This document shows positions 1 through 12,470 of a DNA stretch of 64,000 nt, in pieces. Under the pieces are notes generated by a model. That model was not told the origin of the DNA, made no database searches, and saw only the letters and a list, made by a program, of their open reading frames with translations. The stretch comes from Galeruca laticollis (Eukaryota > Arthropoda > Insecta > Coleoptera > Chrysomelidae), in NCBI GenBank assembly GCA_963921935.1, contig OY998176.1, positions 88,972,910 through 89,036,909 of the forward strand, in the 5' to 3' direction. Every line of letters begins with the position of its first letter. Within the stretch, counting starts at the first letter, position 1. The translations under genes and the position numbers were made by a program.

Positions 1-889
1 ATATCGATAAATGAATAAATTGTATAAAATCTACTGAAATATCCCTAGACCATACTGATGTGTATATATGTAGGGGATGATTCAATTGAGTGATAGTAAA
101 ATTATTCCATAATGGATATTCACATCATGTTTTTGTTGAACAATTTGTCAGTATGTTGAGAAGTTGCTTCAATGTAACTGTAAATTACTGCTGTAACGAT
201 CGAATTTGTCTCAAAAGAACGTTTCCTGTTCCAACTAATTAATAAATTGTAGTTTATCCAACAAAGTTTGTATTATGCGACTACGAAATTGCTAATTTCA
301 TACAATACTCTAATTCACAATAACAATTCATTTTGGAAGACATGGGTGACATGGTGGCATACTTATCATTGTAATTCAGGAAAATTAGTTTTGTTGAATT
401 CATTCTGCGACGTTGGGAAAATGTTATTCAAACGGTAGTTATAATTAGTGTTAGGACTGTTAATACGAAGGAAAAGGGATAATTGGATTTTAGTCGATAT
501 ACAATACAGGCCCCTTATCGCATTATATTTTCATTCAATGAAATACTCGTATAATCGAAAGTTCTAATCCGATATTCAACAGGATGGATAACAATTTGTG
601 GTAAATTTGAACGAATTACATCCATACACAACATCCTATCTGATGTAATATTCTAAGAAAACACGAAGAGTAATCCAGTATTTTCATTTTGAATATTGAC
701 ACTAAATTTCCTATTCCTACTAAATAAAATTTCATTGGGTTCGTGGCAAATTCTGTTTCCTATCATCCAGCATTTTTTATTTTCAACAAGTAAACTGGTT
801 ATGCCGAGCTTTGAGTTGGTATTATCAGGCACTCTGTATTAATATTGCATTCGATACAAAAATAATTATTTGATGAACCTTCAACAATT
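1..889. other. No recognisable gene
   Basis: AT-rich sequence without a recognisable coding match, repeat array or terminal repeat. It borders the truncated 5' side of the I-like fragment that follows. Confidence 0.5.
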
Positions 890-1860
890 CTAAATATTTT
901 CTTTCAACACAAATTCTTCCAATACTTCTTTTCTTCCACAATACGATCTCTCCCTCTACAAATTTAACAAAGATGAAACCAATAGAGATGTTATTCGATC
1001 TGCTTTCCTCGAGTTGTTAAATAATAATGAATATTACATGGTCATATAAACGGACGCATCCAAGACAGAAGTAGGAGTTGTGTGTTCCATAATCACAGTA
1101 CATGGATCGATCGGAACCTACAAAATACCCTCTATTTGTAGCGTCCACACGGGTGAGATATACGCTATCCTACAAGCCTTCAAACATGTCCAACAACCTG
1201 CAAATACACACATAGCCATATGCACAGACTCATTATCCTCCATCCATTCCATTAAGAATACATCTACTAACCAATCCCTTGTCTAAGATATACACGACAT
1301 ATATCAACAACTAAAAAGACAAAATACAACAGTTACAATAACATGGGTCCCTTCCAATGTTGGGATTATTGAGAACGAAAAAGCCGATTGCCTTGCCAAA
1401 TAAGTTGCCTCCACTGCTACTGCCACGGTGAATCTTCAGCTTTGTAATGACTTAAGAGCTAGCCTGAAAAAAAAAACATTTGTAGCAACTGGCAAATTCA
1501 CTGGAATCAAATTATGTGTTCACTGCGTGAAATTCAACCAATATTGAATCAGTTTACCTGTCCCGATCTATCTAGGAAAAATATGGCTGTCATACAAAGA
1601 TTACGTATAGGTCATGCTAGACTTACGCATGGTTACCTAATGACATCGTCACCTCAGCCGAACTGACAGCATTGCCAAGTGAAGCTCTGTATCAAGCATA
1701 TCCTCCTTGAATGTCCATACTTCGCCACAAGACGCCTACAACTAGGAATACACACAAACTACACGAAGATCCTAAATAGTGATAATCAGGGGCGCAAAGT
1801 GATCAAGTTCATAGAGGAAGAACAACTTATGAACAGAATTTAATAAAAAAAAATTCCATT
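890..1860 (+). pseudogene. I-like non-LTR retrotransposon 3' end (RNase H)
   Basis: This is the C-terminal end of a non-LTR retrotransposon polyprotein. RNase H removes the RNA strand of the RNA/DNA hybrid during retrotransposition. Four catalytic-type acidic positions are visible: TDASK (~1050), HTGEIYAIL (~1150), CTDSLSSI (~1225) and NEKADCLAK (~1375), with WVPSNVG just before the last. A downstream Cys/His segment (CQVKLCIKHILLEC, ~1675-1720) is the usual tail of this group. In-frame stops at 1047-1049, 1284-1286 and 1401-1403 show the copy is dead. An A-rich run at ~1843-1855 may be the 3' tail. The RT and endonuclease parts are missing, so this is a 5'-truncated copy. The HTGEIYAILQA stretch resembles the copies at 17.3-19.0 and 59.1-60.2 kb. 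Confidence 0.85.
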
Positions 1861-3060
1861 TAAATAACATATCATGTAATCCTATATTCATGTTAGTTTT
1901 TAAGCTATTAGTTTTGATTTACATTATGTAATGTAACTTTGTCTGTATTGTACCTCGTGCTAATGGCCATAGCTGTCTTATGCACGTTAATTTAAATGAA
2001 AAAAAATACTTCTTAGATTATTAATATCACGCTATTTGGACTCTCAACTAATATGCGAAAGAATAGAACAAAAGTGCCAGTTTCAGAAAATAATAATCAA
2101 GTAGCCAGAATCTAATAGGATACAGTATCCATAAATGAAAACTCTTTCCTCATATTCAATTGTCCATACATAAACGGATTTTCTGGATATTTTATATTGA
2201 ATACGCCCATTTGTCCTCCCGCATATGCGTAGCTGTTGTGGAATCTCACATAAAACGTATATTTGTACTGTAGAAAAGTATTGCTATTGCCATGTCATTG
2301 AATAGTACATCTGTGGAAAACTAAGCATTCCTAGAAATATTTCGTTTATACATTAGATTGTTAAACAAAAATACATATCTGTTTATATTTCAAAGCGATC
2401 CGACAAAAAAATAATATAATCGGCGGGTGGTTGCGAAGTTGGGTGCGAGATGTCTACAAGGTGTCCAATCAAGCGAGGTAACCGGCTGTATCTCAGAAAG
2501 TATTTGTCCCAGGTTCCGGGAAAAAATATTGATAGTAAAAATGGCTAAGAAAAATTGCTGCTGGAAAATATTTACTACCTCAAAATTCCACCACTAGAGG
2601 GCGTTACTGCTATGTTTTAATCTGAAGTTATTATTATAGTGGCATTTATTTGTATCGGTCATAATGAGCGAGAAGAGAGACCATCTATTTTTCAGTGTTT
2701 AAATTTCAATATTTCGTTATTTATTCAACCTATCCGACTGTTTTTGGACTCACATGGAAGAGAGTTGTATGGATTCTGAAGACCATTCATTACCTTATCG
2801 ATTACTTTAAATCAGAGAATCTAGAGGTCGCTTTATGCAGCGATTACTTATTTTTACGATTTTATTAAAAGAATTTAATGAAACGTTACCATTCTAGTAA
2901 CACATTCTGAAGCAGCTTTAAATTTCTCATATTTTAGTGAAAACCTCATCTTGATATCTCTATTCGTTGAAAAACTAACATGTGAAAGTTCAAATTAGCT
3001 AACTATAAGTAGACATAATTAGGTAATGGGCCACTTCACACCACCCCCACCACTCCACCT
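1861..3060. other. Non-coding, AT-rich
   Basis: No coding match was recognised. The stretch 2400-2660 is less AT-rich than its surroundings, but I see no terminal repeats or array. Confidence 0.45.
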
Positions 3061-3074
3061 TAAGTCCACGCCCC

Positions 3075-3315
3075 TCTTCTCTGATTGGATGCGCAGACGT
3101 GATGCGCAGTCGTCAAGGCCACGCCCCTCTCAGGCCTAAATGTCATGGACACGCCCTCTCTGATTGGTCAGCCATTTTTAGTGCACGTACTCCTTCTCTC
3201 TGGTTGGTCCGCCATTTTTAGTCCACGCCTCCCCTTGTCTCTGATTGGTCCGCCATTTTTAGTCAACATCCTCCTCTTCTCTGGTTGGTCAGCGTCCTCG
3301 TGTCTGATTGGTCAT
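3075..3315. repeat. ~40-bp tandem repeat with inverted CCAAT boxes
   Basis: A degenerate direct repeat built on TGATTGGTCMGCCATTTTTA. Cores begin at 3161, 3201, 3242 and 3282, giving a 40-41 bp period, with a weaker unit at 3081 and a short one at 3304. Each unit carries ATTGG or GTTGG, the reverse complement of a CCAAT box or a near match, and several are preceded by CCACGCCCCTC or related C-rich runs. The array lies just upstream of the Gypsy zinc-knuckle ORF at 3347. A promoter role is possible but is inference; the repeat itself is plain in the sequence. Confidence 0.8.
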
Positions 3316-3346
3316 CCTACATTGTCCACCAAGTGTCGGTAATAAG

Positions 3347-4380
3347 ATGCCGAGAAACATCAGATGCTGGAATTGTGGCGAGCTAGGGCATGTGCGCAGT
3401 TCGTGTAAGCGCTCCCGAAAACCTATAAACCAAGAACGTCAGTCACAGGAAAACTAGAACGGGTCGGCTACGAGGGGGCAGCCCCGACCCGTGATCGTTC
3501 CAAAGACTCTCTCATACTGACAGCTCCTCTAAGATGTTGCAACGATAGTGTGTATGTAGATGGCCAAGTGAAAGGCAAGAGATATACACTACTAGTAGAC
3601 ACGGGAGCAACTAGAACCATTATACGACCCGGGATAATAAACTCCAATAAAAAGCTTTTACCAACGAGACTGCGCCTGCGGACCGCCATAGGTGAAAGTG
3701 CGAACGTTCACAGGGAGACGCAAATCAAATTGGGAATTGGCGCAGAAAAGTTCATGCCAATCGTAGCTGACATTGAAGAAGACGTGATTCTGGGAATGTA
3801 CGTGATGAATCTACATGGTTTTCAATTGAACTTTAGAAACAGGACAATTAAAGTGGGTTCCGAGGCGGTGTTCCTTCATCCATGTGAAGGCAGCACGGCG
3901 TTGGCGGCTGTACAGGAAGATACCGTTCTACCTGCACGAAGTAAAACCATTATTGTAGCGCGTCTACAAGGAATCATGTAGGAAGGTACACCGGTTATGA
4001 TGGAGCCAAGGAACCACAACAAAGATGTTACGTCGGCGAAGGAGATCCCAGGACGGGTGATAAACGTGAACGATTACGCAATTACAATCAAGAAAGGAAC
4101 CAGGATTGGATCCTGCGTACGAATGACGTCTATATTTCGCCAAACAACGGCAACCGACAATTCCAAAGCCAAATTCGAACAAATGTTATCGTCAATCCCT
4201 AAATCAAGCTGAGAAAAGAAAAATGAGTGAATTGCTTTATCAGTATCGAGACCTATTTGTACCAAAAGGATGGAAGACTGGTAGAACATCAGCCTTCAAA
4301 CACAAAATCGATACTGGTAATGCCAAGCCAATCAGGCAGAGGATCATGAAAACTTTTCCAAATATGTTCAGATCATTTTA
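3347..4380 (+). pseudogene. Ty3/Gypsy-like gag-pol fragment (zinc knuckle, protease)
   Basis: This is a remnant of an LTR retrotransposon gag-pol. A CCHC zinc knuckle (CWNCGELGHVRSSC, CX2CX4HX4C) follows the ATG at 3347; that frame stops soon after. In another frame, 3550-3981 encodes a retropepsin-like protease with the active-site motif LVDTGATRT and a later ILGM motif. A TAG at 3979-3981 breaks it, and the same frame continues to 4212. After a +1 shift, 4223-4380 gives the linker into reverse transcriptase (YRDLFVPKGWKTGRT, then KPIRQ), and it ends before the RT catalytic core. No LTRs were found nearby. The family match is strong by motif order; the exact Gypsy clade is not determined. 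Confidence 0.85.
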
Positions 4381-5749
4381 ACCTTAGTGACATTTTTACT
4401 GAGACAAACGAAAATCGGTACTTGATAGCAAATGCGCAATTTTTCTTGACGCCTAATGTTCTAGGTAATTTATATTTTCTATTTACAGCGTCGTTAATTA
4501 TTACATATAATTTTTTTCTCTCTATCTATCTATCTTAATCTCTAGCTTCACTGTCTCATTCCCATCTCTTTGGGCACCGGCAAAATCATCAGCGTATGTT
4601 TAATTATTTTCGATTTTAATCAATAATTACAAAAAAACTTATTCAATAGCAAATTACTCTATCTTATTTTGGTATGTCTCATTGTGTTTAAAAAATGGGA
4701 CATTAAATTTTAATCGATATATTCTTTATAATATTTCCATTTATTCTTAAAAATCCACCTCTTTCGTTTTTGAGTAAGTTAGTTTATGAATAAACACAAG
4801 TGAAAACTGTCTCTTTCATTCTAAAAACTACAACTAAATCATATTCTCTCGAGGTTTGGGCAATCATGGATTGAATTTTAAAAGTATTTATGAACAAAAT
4901 GTTTTGTCTATCTGTTTCATATAGTCTAATATAGGAATATATTATTATGCATATAATGGCTCAAATGAACAAAAATTCGGTGGTTAACACCTCGGGTATC
5001 TTATAGTGCATCATGCTTCATATTATTGGACCAAATTTCGTGACGGTGGGCAAAAAATATCAGTTCATAAACTTAAAAATTTACTTTCAATTATTTTTTT
5101 GTCACACTATTTAGCAAACGAGCTGAAAATCTAGTAGAATTATTAAAACGCAAAAATCACGAGTTAAAGGGATGAGAATAAGAAAAAAAGTAATACAGAG
5201 CCACATGCTACAATGAATTGAATTCAGACTAGAACTCTGAAATAATATTGACATAAATACATAAGGGATTCTTCGAAGAAACTCTGATCAAAGCTGCTAG
5301 AACATAATGCGAAGTAACAAAGTAGATACAGAAGTTATCAGGAAAACGCTAGGTATAAAATAAGGAGTGACAATATGAGAGTCGTTAATGGATACAATCA
5401 CAAAGAGCTTACTTAGATATTTCAGAGAGGAAACGGAAAGGAGAAAATAAACTGATTTTGATTAGCAGCAGAAAGATTAGCATATTGGCTACATCATCAG
5501 GTTTCCCTTTTCTTCTGAAAGTTCTAATTCTTCTTAAATAAATAGAGGCAATACGTTTGTTTTTCAAGTTCTAACCCATTTTTAACCGAAAAATATTGTA
5601 ATATAATATCGACCAATTATTTAATATAATATTTTTGAAGATAAGAAAACTTCTCTGACCAACTAGCTGGTTGTACTAATAACTTACTCAAAATGGATCT
5701 CTTGCAGTCTGCTGGAACTTACCTGAAACAAAAAGGTAAATCAATACCT
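4381..5749. other. Non-coding, AT-rich, with a possible small first exon
   Basis: No recognisable domain. A short TATC microsatellite-like run lies at ~4520-4545. At 5693 an ATG opens a 16-codon stretch (MDLLQSAGTYLKQKG) ending at AAAGGTAAAT, which fits a splice donor. This could be a first exon cut off by the element that starts at ~5750, but no product can be assigned. Confidence 0.35.
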
Positions 5750-6426
5750 ACAATAGTATATTGTACAATGAGCATGAGCACGAGTAGGTATATGAAATTT
5801 TGTAGTACGAGCGTAGCGAGTTGGAAATGGGTCATTTCATGCAAATTGTACTCTATACTTTTTCTACGACCATCATAAATCATAAACAAATCTATAATAT
5901 TTTTCATAACAATATTTATTATCAACTTTACTGCCGTCATTGTTGTATGGTTTAGAGAATTTTTTCTCTAAAATTATTAAGTCGGGTTCTTAACGCTGAA
6001 CGAACCATATACTTTTTTCTTTTTGTACATGTACCTACCTACGTCGTGAAACAAATAACAAACTTTTCATAACTCGGAACTACAAAAACTATGCCGAAAA
6101 AATCGTTATACTTAATTCACCTGCGGAAAAAGTTATCAAGGATCGGGTCTCTTTAAAGAAGTAATATCACCTCCTGCATCTACCAGGATAGTGAGCGATA
6201 TCCTTCTAAAGCAATGGCTAGTTTACATATCGGGATCAGCATGTCAATGTCAAATCATCCTCACTATCGCTACCCATTTTCGATTATTATTTTTTTGCAA
6301 TTCCGAGACTAAAGTAGTCACTTTACTCTCACATGCTAGAAATTAAAGTGTCATTCTTAGACCCAAGAGATATAAAGTGACAGTTAAAATCCCATGGGAT
6401 TTAAAGTACAAATAAAACCGTACATC

Positions 6427-6530
6427 CTCGATGCATATGCAAGCATTTTAGAAGTCCGTCCTCGATGCCCAGCCAAGTTTCGTAAAAGTCCTTCCTCGAT
6501 GCCCAGCCAAGTTAAATAAAAGTCCATCCT
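6427..6530. repeat. ~36-bp tandem repeat, three units
   Basis: Three degenerate units of AGTCCNTCCTCGATGCCCAG with an AAGTTNNGTAAA spacer. The middle and third units are nearly identical and the first and last are partial. It lies inside the unclassified inverted-end element, left of its ORF. Confidence 0.75.
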
Positions 6531-6948
6531 AAGTAGTATTTATCTTTATTAAAAATGTATGTAGAATTACCAGAATTACAAAAAATATTTTTCCGACGAC
6601 CTGCATGAAAAACGTCTCATTTCGTACTCTAAACTAGCGCACAAAATAATCTATTTCGCACTAGTGCGAAATATTCATTTCCCACTAGTGCGAAATATTC
6701 CGCAGTCACCTGTTCTGATGGATTGCTGTGCTTATTCACCTATACTCTGATGTTCACACAATTGTAGGCAGCTGTGACAATGACATATATTTAAATAAAT
6801 TCATGACATATTAATGCCTACTGTCAGTGCGTTGATTCGATTTATTTAGTAATCAAATTGATACTTATTTCTATAAGTTGAATCTGCTGATATCTGTAAC
6901 GAAAACATAGAATAATCGTCAGACGATGAAACGGTAGATTTTATTTCC

Positions 6949-7218
6949 ATGGAAATGTCCAATCGTATAACCCAGTCTATAGAACATGTAACATCCTTCA
7001 CAGAGGAACTACCATCAAGATCATTCACTACCAGTTCGGAATTACAATCAGTCACTGTGAGACCATCAACTTCGAGTACAGTGTTTGAAACTAATAATGT
7101 GACAGGAATGAAGGCTCGGGCAGTTCAAAGTGTAATTGAAGAAAATGGTCATATTCCATTGGTGTTAAACAATGGTTCCAATATAACAATTAATAATTAC
7201 TATTCTAATAGTACCTGA
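6949..7218 (+). CDS. Hypothetical small protein, 89 aa
   Basis: An uninterrupted ORF inside the inverted-end element, closed by TGA and followed by a polyadenylation-like ATAAAA at ~7260. The protein is rich in Ser, Thr and Asn, with no Cys and no membrane segment. It ends in an Asn-rich tail, SNITINNYYSNST. Tails of this kind occur in some Crypton-type tyrosine recombinase proteins, but no recombinase domain is visible here, so that link is only a guess. It could equally be the last exon of a longer spliced gene, because the upstream sequence in the same frame contains stops. Function unknown. Confidence 0.35.
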   Translation: MEMSNRITQSIEHVTSFTEELPSRSFTTSSELQSVTVRPSTSSTVFETNNVTGMKARAVQSVIEENGHIPLVLNNGSNITINNYYSNST

Positions 7219-7555
7219 ATACAGATCAAAATGTACCTAAATATGTATGTTGAATGTTCAATAAAATTTGATCTTTTTACCTGTCCAGATATATCTTGCT
7301 TAATAATGCAATTCACTTGAAAAATGTCTATGAGTGAAAACTTGTATTATTAGTGGTTCAAACATATTTTTAAAATCCGATATATTTTGTTTTGTAGGTC
7401 GTCGGAAAAGTATAGTGTATAACTCGTGCGGAAACTGGATATTTTCCGCACTAGTTGCACAATATACTAGTATAGACATGTCGACTAAAGTGACAGTAAT
7501 CCCTTAGGTGGATTAAATGGGTCACTTTAGTCGCTTGGTGTATAATATACTATTA

Positions 7556-8884
7556 TAAACGAATTTTGTAAACACTGATGTGAAATGTCAAATTATTAGA
7601 CAGAGGTAAACAAACATGAGTCTATCATATATTATAATATAATGACAGTCTAGTAGCTCATCAAAGTCGTGGGAAATGAAAATCTGTACCACCACGTGGT
7701 AGGTTTCTTAATCGAAAACGCACCTGAAATGTACATTTTTCTTAAAAATCGTAGAAAAAATGTTTATCTAGTGTAAAAATACGGTAGAGTTATATATACT
7801 ACTAAAAAGACAGTGTTTTCAATTAAAATGAAAACGTCATCAATGGTACACAATACATCATTGTCAATTTTATTAAAATTGAAAAGTTACAAAAAATCCG
7901 GATTTATGTGAACATGGGACGTTAATCTAGCAAACATGTCGGTTTAACATATTTGCGGCTTCGCTTGTGTTGCTTATTTGACTCGGAAACAGAATTCCGT
8001 TTCCGCCAATAACTCGATACCTCAATTTCTGACATCTTTATATTCACATAGGGATGTAGTCAGAGTAAATCATGCAAAATACAGAATTACGAATGGTGCA
8101 TTAAAGAAAATGAAAGATAGTTATTTTTATAGAACACAAAAAGATAAGCTTTAACGTGAGTTGAGGTTTCGGTATTTCCGGAAGATTGTTTTCATTTTAA
8201 CATTGTGATCGTTTTGTAGCAATTTCTAACGCATGACAATAGAAAATGAAAAAACAATAAATTGTTGATCTACGATAGGAGATAGCCAACACATTATAAT
8301 TTGATTTCCCAATTGCCTAACGTTGGATTTATGTTTTTTAAAAAGCAATTCACTTTGATATTGAATTACACCAAAATCATGCAGAATATCTCGATGTTTT
8401 CTTCTTGCACCGATCGAGATGCGGTTTTCTGCAACGTGTTCAGGAATACACCAGGAAAAGAGTGTACATCTGATACTAAGGGGCCGAATGAAAACTGCAT
8501 TGCGGGTGCATAAAATGTATCTTGAAGTGCATCGATTGTCCATAATTTTATAGAAATCCTAAAAATAAAACATAAGTTGTAGACATTTGTGACCAAAGGT
8601 TTTGGGGTCAGAGATTCCGAATCTGACACTGAAAAATATGCCCGATACCTTGGGCACCTCACAGGGGAAGGGGGGGATGGCACATTATAAAAAACAACGA
8701 CTAGCTGATAAATAGACTTGAAAATCTGTACGTGGAGGTTTTGGGGGTCAGAGATTCCGAAAATGAGATTGACAAAAATCCATTCATCGTAGATTACCCA
8801 TCACCGAGAAAAAAATGTTAATTAAAATAGATAGTGGCAATCCGCACACAAGAGGGAAATTTCGTAAAACCAATGAATATTTAA
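7556..8884. other. Non-coding; no recognised gene
   Basis: Overlapping ORFs of ~100 codons on both strands at 8226-8683 show no family features and look like chance frames. The only structure seen is the duplicated motif described separately at 8590-8790. Confidence 0.45.
8590..8790. repeat. Direct repeat GGTCAGAGATTCCGAA
   Basis: The phrase GGTTTTGGGGTCAGAGATT is followed by CCGAA and lies at ~8597-8622 and again, with one extra G, at ~8735-8762. The two copies are about 138 bp apart, and both are followed by a GA-rich stretch ending in TGACA(A). This may be a two-unit tandem duplication or a piece of a dispersed repeat. Confidence 0.6.
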
Positions 8885-11000
8885 TGGATTTTCAGGAAAG
8901 TCCTTTTACAATTTGCTCGTACCAGTTGTTTTCTACATTCTAGGTAAGATTCAAACCATTTTAAAGGAATACCACGGATGCCATAATATTCTAGTTTGTT
9001 TATCAAAATTTCATGATCAACACAATCGAAGGCCTTCGCGAAATCACAAAAAAAATGAATCCGTTATAAGTTTATTATAAAGTGAAGTATATATTTCATT
9101 AATAATAACATTGCGTCATTAGTACTTTTATTAGGTAGGAAACCGATTTTTTGGAATTTTAAGATTTTATGTTTGAAAAGAAAAGGCAATAGACGGGTTT
9201 TCATTAGTCTTTCGATTATCTTCGATAAGACTGGCAATAAGGCAAAATGACTGTTTTTAGACAGTTAGGAAAGAGGCCTTTTTCAAAGAATTAATTGATT
9301 AGAGAACATAAAACGTTAGTTACCGCATCTGGAATATTTGGAAATAACAGCTGAAAACCCATCAATGCCACAGGAAGTTTTATTTTGATTGCTGAGTATG
9401 GTTTGCCCTAGCTCAAATTTATCTATTGATCTACGGAAGAAACTATCAATGAATCTTGCAGAAAGAACTGGGAAACAAAGATCATCACGACTTCGAGATA
9501 TTTTAGAGCTAATATTCTTACTAACGTTTACGAAATAATTGGTAAGTTCGTCAGGGTCGAGTTCAATAAAGTTTGAGGAACGAGTTTTGTTCCTTGAATA
9601 ATGGATAACAAACCAAGTTTCTCTCGATGAATTTTTAGATCTAGAGATGCGATAGTTTTGTTTAATAGTTTAAAACTAAGTGAGGATTCTAGTTCCTCTG
9701 GACACGTCCTATCAACAACAAAAATTTTCTTGGAAAAATCGGCAGTGAAGTAACAGCTGTTGAACTCTCTAATTTTTTGTTGGTGAATTCTCCGTTCCGA
9801 TGTGATGTAAGTTCTGAAGGACGATAGAACTACGTCCACTTCAACTGAACTTATGCCATAAAAATCATGAAAGTTATAATAAATTGCTCTTAAAGCTATG
9901 GAACCTTTGGATGCTTAAAACACCTTTACACTTGTGGAAGTGTAACCTTCAAAACATACAGACGATGTTTGGCCATGTAGATGGGCAAGGAATAACTTGA
10001 AAGATGATAAAATGGCCGGTTCTCTTAATCTGGAAATCTGCGTTAATCTGACCGTAGGAGGTTATAGCATGTTTGTCAGATGTGATGGCTACTATTACGT
10101 GACGAGGAAGGTCAGAACCCTCACTTTGTTAATATTCTCAGGCTGAAGAGAATCCGTTGTCGGAGAAGGCAAGGCTTCTTGAGACAAAGAAGATTCAACA
10201 GACCATTTTAATGAAACTCCAGGTGGCCATACATCATTGTTAAACAATTTGCTAACAGAAATATTTGTTACAAAAACCAATTTTAAATGTCGATGATTTG
10301 ATTCATTGATTGAGGGAAAGTAACGAATGAACTCTGTTAAACCCAGCTTTTCTCTAACAGGATGTACAATATTATTTGCGGTGAAGCCTGCCTGCAGGGA
10401 GGTTGTTGATTATTACATAATGCCACCTTTGATTAAGGGTAGGGGATAAGTTGTTCGAATCTTCTTGAATACTGGCTACCTAAGGAGATGTTTCAGTTTG
10501 TGTAGACGATGATGTAATATAGGTGGGACGCTTCTTCTGATTATCGTTAATAATTTGGGTGCTCACCACTTTCATTAAACTGGATATATGAGTAAAATCA
10601 CTTTTAAAATTATTCAAATCTTTTTTTATCTCTACGGATGAAGAATCATGGATATGAACTTTCGTTGTTCCTCCGAAATCATTGAAAACATTGAAGATAT
10701 ATTGAAGAGATTATGTTCCATGTTTAAACAACAAAGACAGTAAACTTGTCGGCTATTTTATTGATATCGTCCAACTTATTTTCCAAAAGATTCAGTTTAC
10801 ATTAATTCTTTAATAACATATCGTATATCTCAGTAATAGTTGGTACGCTGTCGGTTAATTGATTTATACGATTTGCTAGCGAGTCAAATATTTCATGGGG
10901 AATCTGATTCTTGGTTAAATCAGAAACTTTATCATTAAGATATCTCAAATTAAGATAATCGAAGAGTATACAAAAAAAGCGCAAGTGGTTGAACTTCTGG
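8885..11000 (-). pseudogene. CR1/Jockey-like non-LTR retrotransposon remnant
   Basis: Read on the minus strand, 11000-10560 holds a helical, possibly coiled-coil ORF1 segment, and 10380-10090 a gag-like stretch (KLVFVTNISVSKLFNNDVWP). 9839-9528 is the linker between endonuclease and RT. 9300-8885 is the RT finger/palm, with LPVLSKIIERLMKTRLLPFL, GFLPNKSTNDA and AFDCVDHEILINKLEYYGIRG. The endonuclease is almost entirely missing between 10090 and 9880, and the copy ends before the RT YADD motif. It therefore has an internal deletion and a lost 3' end. Several stops and shifts are present. The family assignment rests on the RT motifs; the clade (CR1 or Jockey) is uncertain. Confidence 0.8.
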
Positions 11001-12420
11001 GAAAGTAGAATTTTCGTAGTAGCTCTGTCAAGTCCTGTACACTGTACAGCTCATGTAATAAATACCAAAATAAGAAACATGGGGAGAATCATCCTGTATA
11101 ACAAATTACTTTTTACATTGTAACGTTTAAACTATAGAAAGCGGTCGTTCACATTCATACAATGAAAAAAACACTTAGCTAAGCGGTCTGCCTGGATGCA
11201 GAAAGAAAAAATAATATTTTAACCGGAAATAATAATTGCGTCAAAATAACGAGATTTTGCGGAATGGAATGAAAATCCAATTGTTAATCGAGGTAAAAAA
11301 CCTATTACACAATTACGTCGAACGATAAGTTCCACCAATCAAAAACTAACAGGTACAAAAAAATAAAAGATTGCTGACTAAGGAAAAATGCCGAAACTTC
11401 GAAAAGGTAAGAATTGAAGTGGCAGTTGGTAAAAACTCGCGGTCGGGAACGGTCCAGTTTTTTTGGGGTTCGCGGATAGCAGTTTTTTTTCAGGAGTCCT
11501 GAGTTTCAGTAGTTTATAATTAAAGTAGTTTTGTAGCAATCAGGTATAATTTTTTTTCGAAAGGGGAAAATAAGATTACAAGGGGGCGTCTACTGTACGT
11601 GCTCTGAAAGGGTTTCTTTTTTTTGTTCGAAACGCGAATCGTGTCCGTCAGCGTTTTGTGAACACCCAGTCCGGGAATTGGTAAGTCTGATTCCAAAATT
11701 ATACTAACTGTGTATTATGATTAATTTTTGAGTTTGGTCAGATTATTAACATTGCCAGCCCGCTTTCTATGATATTATATCTATATAATTCAATTTGTGT
11801 TATGATAGTTCATATCGCATACGAGTATTTAATGGTGATATCTCACCGTATGAATTAGGAATAGGGAGCACATTTGAGGTTGAATATTAAATTGTCAATA
11901 TCAAAGTTCATATATATGGTACGCGAAATTATGCAGGTTCGGGCGATTATTTTTCAAAAATAACAAATTTCTTTTTATTCTGCGAGTCATTCGCGTTGAT
12001 TTAAAAGGGTATCTCAAGTTTTATTTAATTACAATCACAAGACTCTATATACGGTTATTCCTGACGCTTTGTCAATTTGGTGTAATTATTTCTATTTTTC
12101 TTATATTTTTTTATTAAACTCGTTTAAGAAATCATTGTCGGTTAATTTATTTTCTCAACCAGGAGAGCAGGAATACCTTACATATACACATAAGAGCTAC
12201 ACCTAAAATTTTTTCTCAACACACCCCTCTAACTGACGTAACCCCATAACACAAGACCTCTCATTACCAACGACAACTGGTAGCAGCGGAGGCCGAAGCC
12301 AGCTCTTTCGGATATTTCTTACTGGAGCCGTCGACTCCTGTTTCCCACGGAATCGTGGGTGGTGACAGCCAGCTACGCTGCCTTCTCGGTCCATTAGGGA
12401 CACTTTGACAGCAGAGTTTT
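11001..12420. other. Non-coding; possible decayed LTR
   Basis: No coding domain. A GGTAAGT at ~11680 and a pyrimidine-rich stretch ending CTCAACCAG at ~12162 would fit the donor and acceptor of a ~480-bp intron. At the right edge, TTAGGTTATTACA is followed by ACTGGTGATAGAA (12421-12446), which resembles an LTR terminus followed by a tRNA primer site. Related copies flank the far side of the minisatellite at ~13441-13520. A solo-LTR reading is tentative because no matching left end with a target duplication was found. Confidence 0.3.
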
Positions 12421-12470
12421 TTAGGTTATTACAACTGGTGATAGAATTTTTACTTTTCCGCCCAACCTAT

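Larger units (their letters stand above)
5750..7555. mobile_element. Unclassified element with inverted ends
   Basis: The two ends are inverted relatives of each other. On the left, AATAGTATATTGTACA (~5752) is followed further in by TACTCTATACTTTTTCTACGACC (~5850-5875). On the right, the reverse strand gives AATAGTATATTATACA at ~7550 and then TATACACTATACTTTTCCGACGACC (7395-7425). A third copy of the ACGACC-containing motif is at ~6590. Inside are palindromes such as CGCACTAGTGCG (~6658 and ~6688), repeats of AAAGTGAC (~6360 and 7490-7540), a ~36-bp tandem repeat and one clean ORF (6949-7218). No transposase was recognised and no target duplication could be confirmed. It may be non-autonomous. 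Confidence 0.5.

Noticed and set aside
8226..8683. Overlapping ORFs of ~100 codons on both strands
   Set aside because: No domain, no start context and mutual overlap; open by chance in a less AT-rich patch.
12203..12403. 66-codon minus-strand ORF
   Set aside because: No family features; it lies in a region better read as a possible LTR edge.
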